Positions 53,905-63,708 of a stretch of 64,000 bases of DNA are shown in pieces (position 1 is the stretch's first letter; every line of letters begins with the position of its first letter). Made by a program: the position numbers and the translations under genes. Where the stretch lies: contig CAWGBF010000003.1 of the NCBI GenBank assembly GCA_963820775.1, forward strand, positions 62,001 to 126,000. Direction: 5' to 3'. The stretch is from Roseiarcus sp963820775 (GTDB lineage: Bacteria; Pseudomonadota; Alphaproteobacteria; Rhizobiales; Beijerinckiaceae). A model generated the notes under the pieces. It worked only from the letters and a program-made list of their open reading frames with translations, had not been told where the DNA came from and did no database searches.

Positions 53905-54933
53905 ATGCTTCTGCCGACGACGCTGGTCGGATCGTACGCGCAGCCCGAATGGCTCATCGATCGGGCCAAGCTAGCGGGCCGTTTTCCCCCGCGCGTGCGG
54001 GCTAGGGAACTCTGGCGCATCCCCGAGCCCTATCTCGCCGAAGCACAGAACGATGCGACCTTGCTCGCGATCAAGGCGCAGGAGGAGGCGGGGCTCGACA
54101 TCATCACCGATGGTGAAATTCGCCGCGAAAGCTATTCGAACCGGTTCGCGACCGCGCTGGACGGCATTGATATCGACCAGCCAGGGGTCGCGCTTGACCG
54201 GTCGGGCCATCCCAATCCGGTTCCCCGCATCGTCGGCAAGATCCGCCGCAAGCATGCCGTTGAAGTCGAGGACCTCAGGTTCCTGCGCGCCCATACGACG
54301 CGCAAGGTCAAGATGACCGTGCCCGGCCCGTTTACGATGAGCCAGCAGGCGCAAAATGATTATTACCCGAACCTCGCCGAGGCGGCGCTCGCCTATGCGG
54401 ACGTGGTCAATGCGGAGATCAAGGACCTGTTCGCCGCCGGGGCGGACATTGTTCAGATCGACGAGCCCTACATGCAGGCGAGGCCCGGTCCAGCGAAGGA
54501 GTATGGGCTTTCGGCGGTGAACCGGGCGCTCGAGCAGGTGAACGGAGTTACGGCCGTGCACATCTGCTTCGGCTATGCGGCGATCATCCACGAGCGCCCG
54601 AGCGCCTATTCATTCCTGCCTGAACTCAAGGGCTGCCGCTGCCGGCAGATCTCGATCGAGACGGCGCAGGCAAATCTGGATTGCGCGGTGCTCAAGGAAT
54701 TGCCGGACCAGACGATCATCCTCGGCGTGCTCGATCTGTCGACGCCAGAGATCGAAACGCCGGAGACAGTCGCCGCGCACATCCGCCGCGCGCTCGTCTA
54801 CCGCAAGCCCGAGGACATCATTGTCGCTCCGGACTGTGGCCTCAAATATCTGCCGCGTGATGCGGCTTTCGGTAAGATGAAGGCGATGGTCGAGGGGGCG
54901 CGCATCGTGAGAGCGGAACTGGCGACGGCGTAA
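53905..54933 (+). CDS. Cobalamin-independent methionine synthase-like protein (MetE C-terminal domain)
   Basis: 342 residues, about the size of a single MetE C-terminal barrel. It begins LPTTLVGSYAQPEWLIDRAK, continues DIITDGEIRRESYSNRFATA and VPGPFTMSQQAQNDYY, and ADIVQIDEPYMQ. The zinc-ligand pattern is present: HICFGY supplies H-x-C, and GCRCRQISIE and PDCGLKYLPR the later positions. Such short proteins make methionine from homocysteine in some lineages or use other methyl donors. ATG 53905 follows GAGGGAGG. Confidence 0.87.
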   Translation: MLLPTTLVGSYAQPEWLIDRAKLAGRFPPRVRARELWRIPEPYLAEAQNDATLLAIKAQEEAGLDIITDGEIRRESYSNRFATALDGIDIDQPGVALDRSGHPNPVPRIVGKIRRKHAVEVEDLRFLRAHTTRKVKMTVPGPFTMSQQAQNDYYPNLAEAALAYADVVNAEIKDLFAAGADIVQIDEPYMQARPGPAKEYGLSAVNRALEQVNGVTAVHICFGYAAIIHERPSAYSFLPELKGCRCRQISIETAQANLDCAVLKELPDQTIILGVLDLSTPEIETPETVAAHIRRALVYRKPEDIIVAPDCGLKYLPRDAAFGKMKAMVEGARIVRAELATA

Positions 54934-54982
54934 ACAACGCCTTTAATAACAAGCGCCGCGGCGCGCCAGCGTCGAAACGCGC

Positions 54983-55828
54983 TCAGATTTGCGGGCCCAT
55001 CTGCCAGTTGAAGTGCTCGGCGTTGAAAATGTGATTGTGCAGGTTGGCGATCCACTGCCGGCCGGAGGCGGTCAGGCTAAGATATTTCATCCCCTCCTCG
55101 AGATGCCCTGAGACGGTATTCCAATAAAATCCTGGAAACTTCTCGACGAGGTCGGCGGGCGAAGCATAGCCAAGCTGCCGGTTGCTGCCGAGTTCCTCGA
55201 ACTCATAGAAAAGCGCATTCGCCTTTCTCGGATACAAAGGATCGCCGAGCTGTCCGATCAGATCGGCGGCTTGAACCAGCCTTGGCTCGAGCCCGGTCTG
55301 ATCCGAGTCCGAGTTCGGGCTCGGCGGGAAGCGTGTGAGCTCGATCGCGGCGACAACTCGGGCGGCGTCGATCGTCGTTGATTTCCCGAGCCGCTCGTAG
55401 ACGAAGAGCTTCGATCGATCGACATGATAGGCGGCAAGCGACGCGTCCGAGGCTCCGCGCGGCAGCGTGACCGTTCGCCCGTTCTTGTCGATGACGAATT
55501 CAGTCTTGGTGTCGCCGCTCAGGACGCCGCGCACGAAGCCGATGTCGTGCAGGAGACAGGCGACGATGAGGTGCACGTAGTCCTCCGGCTGGACCGTGTG
55601 CGCCAGTGTCCGACCTCGCAAGATGTCGCGGCCGACCATGGATACAAGCATGGTGTGCTCGTAGGTGTGGTAGAGCGCGTCGCTCCTGGCGATGCATTCA
55701 ATCGTCGTTCGGGCCAGCGCGCCCAGGCGCTCGGCTTCGTCGTTTTGACTTGAGCCGAAAATTTCGCGGAAGTCTTTCGCGAGAAACTTGCCAAGTTTCT
55801 TCGCGGCCACCGCCGCAATCATATCCAT
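54983..55828 (-). CDS. HD-domain phosphohydrolase
   Basis: 281 residues. The HD metal site is YHTYEHTMLVSMVGRDIL, then VACLLHDIGFVRGVL, with a later Asp in RLVQAADLIGQLGD. HD proteins hydrolyse phosphate monoesters or cyclic dinucleotides; the substrate is unknown. I use ATG 55828 after GGGAG; a TTG five codons earlier is also possible. Confidence 0.83.
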   Translation of the reverse strand: MDMIAAVAAKKLGKFLAKDFREIFGSSQNDEAERLGALARTTIECIARSDALYHTYEHTMLVSMVGRDILRGRTLAHTVQPEDYVHLIVACLLHDIGFVRGVLSGDTKTEFVIDKNGRTVTLPRGASDASLAAYHVDRSKLFVYERLGKSTTIDAARVVAAIELTRFPPSPNSDSDQTGLEPRLVQAADLIGQLGDPLYPRKANALFYEFEELGSNRQLGYASPADLVEKFPGFYWNTVSGHLEEGMKYLSLTASGRQWIANLHNHIFNAEHFNWQMGPQI

Positions 55829-56056
55829 CTCGTTGGCTCCCAAAGAGGCCAGCCATGGGCAATGTTCTGACGTTCGTGGCCAATCGGTAGATTAGTGCAG
55901 GGTCAGCGACTGCGCTAGTATGGCCCACGGTGTTGGCGCGCCAACAGATATGGGGAGCGATTAACACTCGATGAACGCCGCTGCGTCGGGGTCGCCCAGC
56001 CGGGCGCCCATCGCGCGCCCATGTCTCGGCGGTCGACAGAGTGAGCGATGGTTGCC

Positions 56057-56899
56057 TTATCCCGTTCGGCCAGGGACCGCCAGCGGATCGGCGAGGCCTG
56101 CTAGATCAAAGCTCAGTGCACGCAGGCGTCTGCGGGCGTCTTCGTCATAGGCCTGTGGATTGGCGCGCGATGCCTGCATGCCGCTGAAATAGAGCCCGCT
56201 TCTGCCTGCAAGCGCCGGCGAGTCGACGAGCTGCAGAATCGCTGCGCCGCCTTGCTCGACCGTGCTGATCGGCTGGACGCCGCTCAAGCGCACCATTGTC
56301 GTGTCCATGTAGGTCGCGGGATGCAGGCAATTGACCGCGATGTTGTGTCCGCCGAGCTCCTTGGCGAGATCGAAGGTGAACATGATTTGCGCGAGCTTGC
56401 TTTGGCAATAGGCGCGCACGCCGCTATAGTCGCGAGTCAGCATCACGTCGGAAAAGTCGATCGGCTGTTGTCCCGCCGAAGAAACGTTGACGATGCGCGC
56501 GGATTTGCGGTTTTCGAGCATGGGCGACAGCAGACGCGTCAGCAGGAACCCTGCGAGATAATTGACTGCGAAGCGCAATTCGAAGCCGTCGGCGCTGAGC
56601 TCTCGCCGTGCGCCGCTTGTGCCGATCCCGGCGTTGTTAACGAGCGCGTCGAGACCATCGTCATCGCGTTGCACCGCCTCGGCGAGAGAGCGAACCTCGG
56701 CGAGCGAGGAGAGGTCCGCGACCAGAAAGCGCGCCTCACCCCCTTGCTGCTTGACTCGCTCGACCACAGCCTCGCCGCGGATCCGATCGCGGCCGTGGAC
56801 GATGACGCGCCAGCCCCGTGCGGCTAGGCGCTCAGCGACATAGCGTCCGACGCCATCGGTCGAGCCAGTGATGAGAACGGTCCTGCCTTTCGTGGTCAT
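56057..56899 (-). CDS. Short-chain dehydrogenase/reductase
   Basis: 280 residues. TGSTDGVGRYVAERLAARGW is the NAD(P) motif, LVNNAGIG the NNAG motif, then IVNVSSAG (Ser) and YCQSKLAQIM giving the Y-x-x-x-K catalytic pair. The sequence is of the retinol-dehydrogenase-like, NADP-preferring subgroup. ATG 56899 follows AAAGGATC. Substrate unknown. Confidence 0.9.
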   Translation of the reverse strand: MTTKGRTVLITGSTDGVGRYVAERLAARGWRVIVHGRDRIRGEAVVERVKQQGGEARFLVADLSSLAEVRSLAEAVQRDDDGLDALVNNAGIGTSGARRELSADGFELRFAVNYLAGFLLTRLLSPMLENRKSARIVNVSSAGQQPIDFSDVMLTRDYSGVRAYCQSKLAQIMFTFDLAKELGGHNIAVNCLHPATYMDTTMVRLSGVQPISTVEQGGAAILQLVDSPALAGRSGLYFSGMQASRANPQAYDEDARRRLRALSFDLAGLADPLAVPGRTG

Positions 56900-57112
56900 G
56901 ATCCTTTGTCCCGCGATTGAGCACGAGGCGGCAAGGCGACGCCTCAAAGCTCTTGTCGCTGGCGAGCGCGAGTTTGGGCGACAGTCTCGCAGGCGATCAT
57001 CATCGTCCTGTGACTGGTCCTCACCATTCAGCCGCGCAACCGTACCATACGGTTGGAGCGATCGTAATCGGTCGCGCTGGGATTGGACGGCCGATCGCCT
57101 GACGCGGCGCCG

Positions 57113-57835
57113 CTAATCGAGATAGGTGACGACCCCGGTTTCCAGGTCGTAGATCGCCGCGGCGATCTTCACTTTGCCCGAGCTCACAAGGTCGGCGATG
57201 AGCGTGCTTGCTGCGGTCAGCCGGCCCGCAGTCCGCTTCGCGCTTTCCTTGGCGGCGTTGTTGGTGAAATCGCCGGGGTCGTTGCGCACCGCAAGCGCTG
57301 CGGGGACGATCGGCTCGATCATCCCGCCGATTGCGCCAGGAAAGGTTGCATTCTTGGTCACAATGTCGCAGGCGGCTTTCACTGCGCCGCAGGCGGTGTG
57401 AGCGAGGATGACGACGAGCGGAGAGCCGAGGACGGCGGCGCCGTATTCGATGGTGCCGAGTGTTTCGACGCCAACCAGATTGCCGGCGTCGCGGGCGATG
57501 AACAGTTCGCCCACGCCATGCCCGCCGAAAATCAGCTCCGGCGGCACACGGCTGTCAGCGCAAGAGATGATGGTGGCCCACGGCGCCTGATGCGCGGCGA
57601 CGGCGCTGCGGCGCTGAGCGAGGTCGACTGTGCAAAGCTCCGGATGGCTTACGAAGCGTTCGTTGCCCGTGCTGAGCTGGGCGAGCGCCTCCTGGGGGGA
57701 AAGCGAAGTCGGCGCGGCATCGGCCGCGCGCGCCGCGGGCGACGCGCCTCCGGCGGCGATTGCGAACGCGGCCGCCGCGCCGAACTTCATCAAATCTCGC
57801 CGGCCAATCCCATCACTTCCGCAATTGATGCACAT
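57113..57835 (-). CDS. Beta-carbonic anhydrase with Tat signal peptide
   Basis: 240 residues. The N-terminus carries a twin-arginine signal (GRRDLMKFGAAAAFAIAAGG, R12 R13) ending near AARAADA, so the enzyme is exported. Zinc ligands are C92, D94 and R96 in CADSRVP, with H146 and C149 in HTACGA. It interconverts CO2 and bicarbonate in the periplasm. Beta-class enzymes are usually cytoplasmic, so export is notable. Two extra cysteines lie before the Tat motif. Confidence 0.9.
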   Translation of the reverse strand: MCINCGSDGIGRRDLMKFGAAAAFAIAAGGASPAARAADAAPTSLSPQEALAQLSTGNERFVSHPELCTVDLAQRRSAVAAHQAPWATIISCADSRVPPELIFGGHGVGELFIARDAGNLVGVETLGTIEYGAAVLGSPLVVILAHTACGAVKAACDIVTKNATFPGAIGGMIEPIVPAALAVRNDPGDFTNNAAKESAKRTAGRLTAASTLIADLVSSGKVKIAAAIYDLETGVVTYLD

Positions 57836-57945
57836 CGCGCGCCTCCCTGACCTCCGGCTCGTTGCGAGCCGTCTTGAATATGCGGTCGTCTATTCGAAAA
57901 GGTCGATGATCTGCCGGCGCCGAGCCAGCGTTCGCGCTCGCGCCT

Positions 57946-58326
57946 CTATTGCACGAGCTTGGCTCGCAGGCGGCCGTATTCCTGCTCCGTGATCGAGCCT
58001 GCCGTCTTCAGCTTGTCGAGTTTCACGATCTCGTCAGCAGCGCTGAAACCAACGATATGTCGCAATTCCTCCCTCGCCTCGTTGGCCTGCGCCCGATTTC
58101 GCTCAGCCATGCCCCGTCCTTGCGTGAGAAGATAGGCGAATACGCCGAGATAGGAGAACAGGACGAACGCGATCACCCACAGCACCTTGGCGAAGCCGGA
58201 CACGTCATGCCGGCGGAAGAGATCGCCCGACACCACGATAAGCAGCCAAAACCACAATATGAACATGAATATAGTGAACGCGTCGGCGATGAAATTGCCG
58301 AACGTAAATCCGCCATCAAACAACAT
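57946..58326 (-). CDS. Membrane protein with C-terminal SHOCT domain
   Basis: 126 residues from ATG 58326 (an ATG five codons earlier is also possible). Two membrane helices (AFTIFMFILWFWLLIVVSGD and FAKVLWVIAFVLFSYLGVFA) match the PLDc_N-type pattern with an RRHD loop. A charged helix follows, then the SHOCT signature LDKLKTAGSITEQEYGRLRA. Function unknown. Same strand as the carbonic anhydrase, after a 110-base gap. Confidence 0.8.
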   Translation of the reverse strand: MLFDGGFTFGNFIADAFTIFMFILWFWLLIVVSGDLFRRHDVSGFAKVLWVIAFVLFSYLGVFAYLLTQGRGMAERNRAQANEAREELRHIVGFSAADEIVKLDKLKTAGSITEQEYGRLRAKLVQ

Positions 58327-58465
58327 TGTTTTTATTCCCATCCCAACCGAGTCGGGACCATTGTAGATCAGTGCGAGCGCAATGCACAGCGGCCTTCCCC
58401 GCTCGGCGCGACCACCGGCGCGAGCGCGCGCTCTCGCCGTCTTCAGCCGGCGCTCGGAATGGCGA

Positions 58466-58828
58466 TCATCCGCCGCGCGTGATTTCGACCTTGTCGGAAT
58501 AAAATGCGAGGTGGGACCCGATCTCACCCACCTCTGTTTTCGGCAGCTCGTATGTCCAGACGGCGTTGTCGTCGCGAGCCTTGCCATCGGTAATCGAAAA
58601 GTAATTCGCCTCGCCCTTGTAAGGGCAGGTCGTGACACGCGCTGTGCGTTCGAGCGCGCTCATGTCCATGTCGGCGCGAGGAACGTAGACGACCGGTGGA
58701 TAGTTAGCCTCGCGCAGCTCCAACGCCGTTTTGCTGTCGCCGATCGTGCGCCCATGCCAGATCACCCTCACCCGTTCATGGATCGGCTCGATCGTGATGG
58801 GATGATCCTTGGTTCCAGCTTGAGTCAT
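58466..58828 (-). CDS. DUF427 domain protein
   Basis: 120 residues: DHPITIEPIHERVRVIWHGR, NYPPVVYVPRADMDMSALER, and TTCPYKGEANYFSITDG with WTYELP. This is a complete single DUF427 domain, a small beta fold of unknown function. The ribosome binding site AGGAGGTCACA is one of the strongest in the window. The longer frame upstream is not needed. Confidence 0.93.
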   Translation of the reverse strand: MTQAGTKDHPITIEPIHERVRVIWHGRTIGDSKTALELREANYPPVVYVPRADMDMSALERTARVTTCPYKGEANYFSITDGKARDDNAVWTYELPKTEVGEIGSHLAFYSDKVEITRGG

Positions 58829-58892
58829 TGTGACCTCCTCGAAGGCTTCGAGTTCACGCAACCCCCTACATAAGCAGGAGCATGGCCATCCG

Positions 58893-59873
58893 CTACCCGT
58901 GGCCGGCCACCGGCCTGCTGCTATACGGCTCCTCGAGCTTGGCGATGGTCCGCGCGTCGAGCTTGAGCTCGGTCGCCGCGACGGCGTCCGTGAGGTGATG
59001 GGGTTTCGAGGCGCCGATGATTGGCGAGGTGATGAACGGCTTTGACAGCACCCAGGCGAGCGCAACGACGGCTGGCTTGGTGTTGAGCTTTTCCGCTGTC
59101 TCGACAACGCGCTTGCGTATGGATTCGTCTTGCCGTGACCCCAGTCCCAAGGTAACGCTGAACGGATCGGTGCGACCGCGGGTGGTCGAAGCGTTGGCGC
59201 CGACCCCGGACCCCGCGAGATAGCCGCGCGCCATCGGCGACCAGGGAATGACGGCGATGCCGTCGTTTGCGCAAAGGGGCATCATCTCGCGCTCTTCCTC
59301 GCGATAGACGAGGTTGTAATAGTTCTGCATCGACACGAATTCGGCGTGCCCCTTGGCGCGCGCGATGTCGAGCATGCGGGCGAACTGCCAGGCGTACATT
59401 GATGACGCGCCGATATAGAGCGCCTTGCCGGCGCGCACGACGTCGTTCAGCGCTTCCAGCGTCTCTTCCATTGGGGTCAGCGGATCGAAGCGGTGAATCT
59501 GATAGAGATCAACGTAGTCCGTGCCGAGGCGCTTCAGCGAAGCGTCGATCGCCTCCAGGATGTGCTTGCGTGACAGGCCCTTGGCGTTGGCGCTCGGTCC
59601 CATGACCCCGTGCACTTTGGTGGCGATCACTACGTCTGGCCGCTTGGCGTATTCCTTAAGCGCGCGGCCGAGGATTTCCTCGCTCACGCCTTGAGAATAG
59701 ACGTCCGCCGTGTCGAAAAAATTGATGCCCTTTTCCAGCGCCTCGCGGATGAACGGGCGGGACGCTTCTTCCTCCAGCACCCATTCGCGCCATTTCGTCG
59801 AGCCGTAAGTCATGCAACCGAGACAGAGCTTCGATACCTGCATGCCGGTTTTGCCAAACTTCACGGTTTCCAT
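58893..59873 (-). CDS. Aldo/keto reductase
   Basis: 326 residues from ATG 59873. KLCLGCMTYGSTKWREWVLE, GINFFDTADVYSQGVSEEIL, VVIATKVHGVMG, LYQIHRFDPLTPMEETLEAL, SMQNYYNLVYREEEREMMPL and SPIIGASKPHHLTDAVAATE cover the catalytic Asp, Tyr, Lys and His and the NADPH loop. It belongs to the YajO/AKR12-like group. Divergent from the HyuA-HyuB fusion gene. Confidence 0.92.
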   Translation of the reverse strand: METVKFGKTGMQVSKLCLGCMTYGSTKWREWVLEEEASRPFIREALEKGINFFDTADVYSQGVSEEILGRALKEYAKRPDVVIATKVHGVMGPSANAKGLSRKHILEAIDASLKRLGTDYVDLYQIHRFDPLTPMEETLEALNDVVRAGKALYIGASSMYAWQFARMLDIARAKGHAEFVSMQNYYNLVYREEEREMMPLCANDGIAVIPWSPMARGYLAGSGVGANASTTRGRTDPFSVTLGLGSRQDESIRKRVVETAEKLNTKPAVVALAWVLSKPFITSPIIGASKPHHLTDAVAATELKLDARTIAKLEEPYSSRPVAGHG

Positions 59874-59970
59874 TCGGAAGTCCTCTCGTTTCACGTTTGC
59901 TTTGGCTCAATGATAGGACGATCCGCGGGCTCACCGCAAAGAGAGAACCCGAACCGGAGATCAACCAAAC

Positions 59971-62900
59971 GTGAACTCGAGGCGGGGTTCTTCCAAAGAA
60001 AAACTGGCCGGCGCATGGGACTTCTGGGTCGATCGCGGCGGCACCTTCACCGACGTGATCGGCCGCGATCCGCGCGGGCGGCTTCATCCGATGAAACTTC
60101 TTTCGGAGAGCCCAGCCTATCCGGATGCAGCGGTCGAGGCGATTCGCCGCCTGCTAACGCTCGCCGCGGATGAGCCGATTCCCGCCGGCGCGATCGGCGC
60201 GGTCAAGATGGGAACGACGGTCGCCACCAACGCGCTGCTCGAGCGGCGCGGAGAGCGGACGCTGCTCGTGACCACGCGCGGCTTTCGCGATGCGCTCGAG
60301 ATCGGTTACCAGGCGCGCCCGCGCATATTCGCGCGCAACATCATAAAGCCCGAGCAGCTTTATTCCGGCGTCATCGAGGTCGACGAGCGCGTGCGCGCCG
60401 ACGGCGCGATCGAGGCCGCGCCGGACCTTAAGCGCGTGCGCGCCGCGCTCGCCGGCGCGCGGGCCCAAGGCTACGACGCGGTCGCGATCGTGTTCATGCA
60501 CGCCTATCGCTATCCGGCGCACGAGCGCGCGGTCGCCAAGATCGCCCGCGAGCTTGGGTTCAAGCAAGTCTCCGAAAGCCATGTCGCCTCGGCGCTCATC
60601 AAGTTCGTTTCGCGCGGCGACACGACCGTGGTGGACGCCTACTTGTCGCCCATTCTGGCGCGCTATGTCAGCCAGGTGTCGCGCGATCTCGACCTCGAGC
60701 GCACCGGCGCCCGCGTCATGTTCATGATGTCGTCGGGCGGCCTGACTTCGGCGGACTTGTTCGCCGGCAAGGACGCGATCCTGTCAGGCCCCGCCGGAGG
60801 CGTCGTGGCGATGGCGCGCACCGGGATCGGCGCAGGCCTCAAGCGCATCATCGGCTTCGACATGGGCGGCACCTCGACCGACGTCGCTCATTTCGATGGG
60901 CAGTTCGAGCGCGCCTTCGAGACCGAAGTCGCGGGCGTCCGCATGCGCGCGCCGATGATGAAGATCCATACCGTCGCGGCGGGAGGCGGCTCGATCCTCT
61001 CATTCGACGGCGCGCGCTTTCGCGTCGGCCCTGCTTCGGCCGGAGCCGATCCCGGACCCGCAGCTTATCGCCGCGGCGGTCCGCTCACGGTCACCGACGC
61101 CAACTTGATGACCGGGAAGCTCATCCCAGATCTGTTCCCGAAAGTGTTCGGCCTCCGCGGCGACGAGCCGCTCGACGATAAAATCGTGCGCGAGCTTTTC
61201 GCCGCGTTGGCGCGCGATATCGGCGACGGGCGGGAGCCGGAGGCGGTCGCCGACGGATTTCTCGCTATTGCGGTTGCGAGGATGGCCGAGGCGATCAAGA
61301 CGATTTCGGTTGCGCGCGGCTATGATGTCACGCGCTATGCGCTCAATTGCTTCGGTGGGGCGGGCGGCCAGCACGCCTGCGACGTCGCTGACGCGCTCGC
61401 GATCACGACCGTGCTCATTCATCCCTTTTCGTCGCTGCTCTCGGCCTATGGCATGGGGCTTGCCGACATCGCCGCTCAGCGCGCGCAAGGGGTCGACGAG
61501 CCGCTGCACATCGAGGCGCTCGTTCGGGTCGCCGCCATCGCTGATCAGCTTTCCGTCGCGGCGGTCGCCGAGGTCGAAGGACAGGGGGTCGCGCGGGAGG
61601 CGATCAAGGTTCATCGCCGTGCGCAATTGCGCTATTCGGGGTCCGATACGACGATCGAAGTTCCACTCACGACGCCCGCAGCAATGCGCCGCGCGTTCGA
61701 AAGCGCGCACAAAGGCCGCTTCGGCTTCATCGACCGAGACAAGGCGATCGTAATCGAGGCGGTGTCGGTTGAGGCCGTAGGCGGCGCGGCGCGGCTCGCT
61801 GAGCGAATCCACCCGGCGATGTCCACCGCGCCGCCTGTTCCCGCTCGCGCGACGCGCTTCTTTTCGCATGGGGCCTGGCGTGACGCGAGTGTCTTTCTGC
61901 GCGAGGCGCTGCCGGTCGGCGCGGAGGTGGATGGGCCGGCGCTCATCATCGAGCCGCACCAGACGATCGTCGTCGAGCACGGTTGGCGCGCGGCGATCAC
62001 AGCGAAGAACCATGTGCTGATGACCCGCGTCGCGCCCATAGCCCGGCGCGAGGCGATCGGCTCCAAGGCCGATCCGGTCATGCTCGAAATCTTCAACCAT
62101 CTCTTCATGTCGATCGCCGAGCAGATGGGCGTGACGCTGCAGAACACAGCCTATTCGGTCAACATCAAGGAGCGGCTCGACTTCTCCTGCGCCTTCTTCG
62201 ACCGCGATGGGCGTCTCGTCGCCAACGCCCCGCACATGCCGGTGCATCTGGGCTCGATGGATCGTTCGGTTGAGTCGATCATCCGCGACAACCGAGGACG
62301 CATCCGGCCGGGCGACGTGTTTGCGCTCAACGCCCCCTACAATGGCGGCACCCATCTGCCCGACATCACTGTTTGCACACCGGTCTTCGACGAACGCGGC
62401 GAGACAATCCTGTTCTGGACGGCCTCGCGCGGTCATCACGCCGATATTGGCGGAACGGCGCCCGGATCGATGAGTCCGCTTGCGACCTCGATCCAGGAGG
62501 AGGGGGTATATATCGACAACTTTTTGCTCGTCGACCGCGGCCGCTTCCGCGAGCGCGAACTCTACGACCTGCTCAAGAGCGGGCCCTATCCGGCGCGCAA
62601 TCCGTTGCAGAACGTCAACGACCTCAAGGCGCAGATCGCCGCCAACGAAAAGGGCGTGCGAGAACTCAAGCGCATGGTCGAGATGTTCTCGCTCGGCGTC
62701 GTCGAGGCTTATATGGGCCACGTTCAGGACAACGCCGACGAAAGCGTGCGCCGCGTGCTCGACAAGCTTGCCGACGGCGAGGCTGAGAGCGTCTCCGATC
62801 AGGGCGCGGTCATCAAGGTCAAGATCAGCGTCGACAAGCAGAAGCGTGAAGCGACGGTCGATTTCACCGGCACGTCGCCGCAGCGGTCGTCGAATTTCAA

Positions 62901-63597
62901 CGCGCCTGAGCCGGTGACGCGCGCCGCGATCCTCTACGTGTTTCGGGTCATGGTCGACGACGACATACCTATGAACGCCGGCTGTCTGCGACCGATCCGC
63001 ATCATCGTGCCGGAAGGCTCGATGCTGTCGCCGAAATATCCAGCCGCAGTGGTGGCGGGCAATGTCGAGGTGTCACAGGCGGTGACGGACACATTGTTCG
63101 CAGCGCTTGCCGCGTTGGGCTCGGCGCAAGCCACGATGAACAACCTCACCTTCGGCGACGCCACCTATCAATATTATGAGACGATCTGCTCCGGCGCGCC
63201 CGCAGGACCCGGGTTTGACGGCGCGAGTGCGGTCCATACGCACATGACCAACTCGCGTCTTACTGACCCGGAAGTGCTGGAAAGCCGCTTTCCGGTGGTG
63301 CTCGAGGATTTCCACATCCGCCGCGGCTCCGGCGGCCAGGGCCAATGGCGCGCCGGCGACGGCACGCTCAGACGCATTCGTTTTTTGAGGCCGATGCAGG
63401 CGGCGATCCTCAGTGGTCATCGCGCCGCGCCCAATCCCGGCGCGATGGGCGGGAGCGAAGGTGAACTTGGACGCAATTCTGTCCGGCGCAATGACGGCCG
63501 CGTCGAGACCCTGCCGGGCTGCGCTGAAACTAAGGTCGAGGCAGGCGAAGCGATCGAGATCGTGACCCCAACTGGAGGAGGATGGGGGAAGCTGTAG
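59971..63597 (+). CDS. Hydantoinase/oxoprolinase, HyuA-HyuB fusion
   Basis: 1208 residues from GTG. Residues 10 to about 680 are the hydantoinase A/oxoprolinase part: FWVDRGGTFTDVIGRDP at the start, GTTVATNALLERRGER, GGPAGGV-like ILSGPAGGVVAMARTG and GFDMGGTSTDVA (ATP-binding loops). From about 690 the hydantoinase B part begins (LEIFNHLFMSIAEQMGVTLQ, SVNIKERLDFSCAFFDRDGR, APHMPVHLGSM). The fused length fits ATP-dependent 5-oxoprolinase and N-methylhydantoinase-like enzymes that open cyclic amides such as 5-oxoproline. Substrate not fixed by sequence. Confidence 0.9.
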   Translation: MNSRRGSSKEKLAGAWDFWVDRGGTFTDVIGRDPRGRLHPMKLLSESPAYPDAAVEAIRRLLTLAADEPIPAGAIGAVKMGTTVATNALLERRGERTLLVTTRGFRDALEIGYQARPRIFARNIIKPEQLYSGVIEVDERVRADGAIEAAPDLKRVRAALAGARAQGYDAVAIVFMHAYRYPAHERAVAKIARELGFKQVSESHVASALIKFVSRGDTTVVDAYLSPILARYVSQVSRDLDLERTGARVMFMMSSGGLTSADLFAGKDAILSGPAGGVVAMARTGIGAGLKRIIGFDMGGTSTDVAHFDGQFERAFETEVAGVRMRAPMMKIHTVAAGGGSILSFDGARFRVGPASAGADPGPAAYRRGGPLTVTDANLMTGKLIPDLFPKVFGLRGDEPLDDKIVRELFAALARDIGDGREPEAVADGFLAIAVARMAEAIKTISVARGYDVTRYALNCFGGAGGQHACDVADALAITTVLIHPFSSLLSAYGMGLADIAAQRAQGVDEPLHIEALVRVAAIADQLSVAAVAEVEGQGVAREAIKVHRRAQLRYSGSDTTIEVPLTTPAAMRRAFESAHKGRFGFIDRDKAIVIEAVSVEAVGGAARLAERIHPAMSTAPPVPARATRFFSHGAWRDASVFLREALPVGAEVDGPALIIEPHQTIVVEHGWRAAITAKNHVLMTRVAPIARREAIGSKADPVMLEIFNHLFMSIAEQMGVTLQNTAYSVNIKERLDFSCAFFDRDGRLVANAPHMPVHLGSMDRSVESIIRDNRGRIRPGDVFALNAPYNGGTHLPDITVCTPVFDERGETILFWTASRGHHADIGGTAPGSMSPLATSIQEEGVYIDNFLLVDRGRFRERELYDLLKSGPYPARNPLQNVNDLKAQIAANEKGVRELKRMVEMFSLGVVEAYMGHVQDNADESVRRVLDKLADGEAESVSDQGAVIKVKISVDKQKREATVDFTGTSPQRSSNFNAPEPVTRAAILYVFRVMVDDDIPMNAGCLRPIRIIVPEGSMLSPKYPAAVVAGNVEVSQAVTDTLFAALAALGSAQATMNNLTFGDATYQYYETICSGAPAGPGFDGASAVHTHMTNSRLTDPEVLESRFPVVLEDFHIRRGSGGQGQWRAGDGTLRRIRFLRPMQAAILSGHRAAPNPGAMGGSEGELGRNSVRRNDGRVETLPGCAETKVEAGEAIEIVTPTGGGWGKL

Positions 63598-63708
63598 GCG
63601 TCATCGTCGATGTTTGCCGCCCGCACACCTTTTGGCGCTGACGCCATTCAACTCCGGCAGCGACGGCGCGAGCGGGCTCGAACGCCAGGAAACTCCAAAT
63701 CGCCGGCC

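Noticed and set aside
61000..62721. 573-codon minus-strand frame opposite the HyuA-HyuB gene
   Set aside because: Shadow; the plus strand carries all family motifs.
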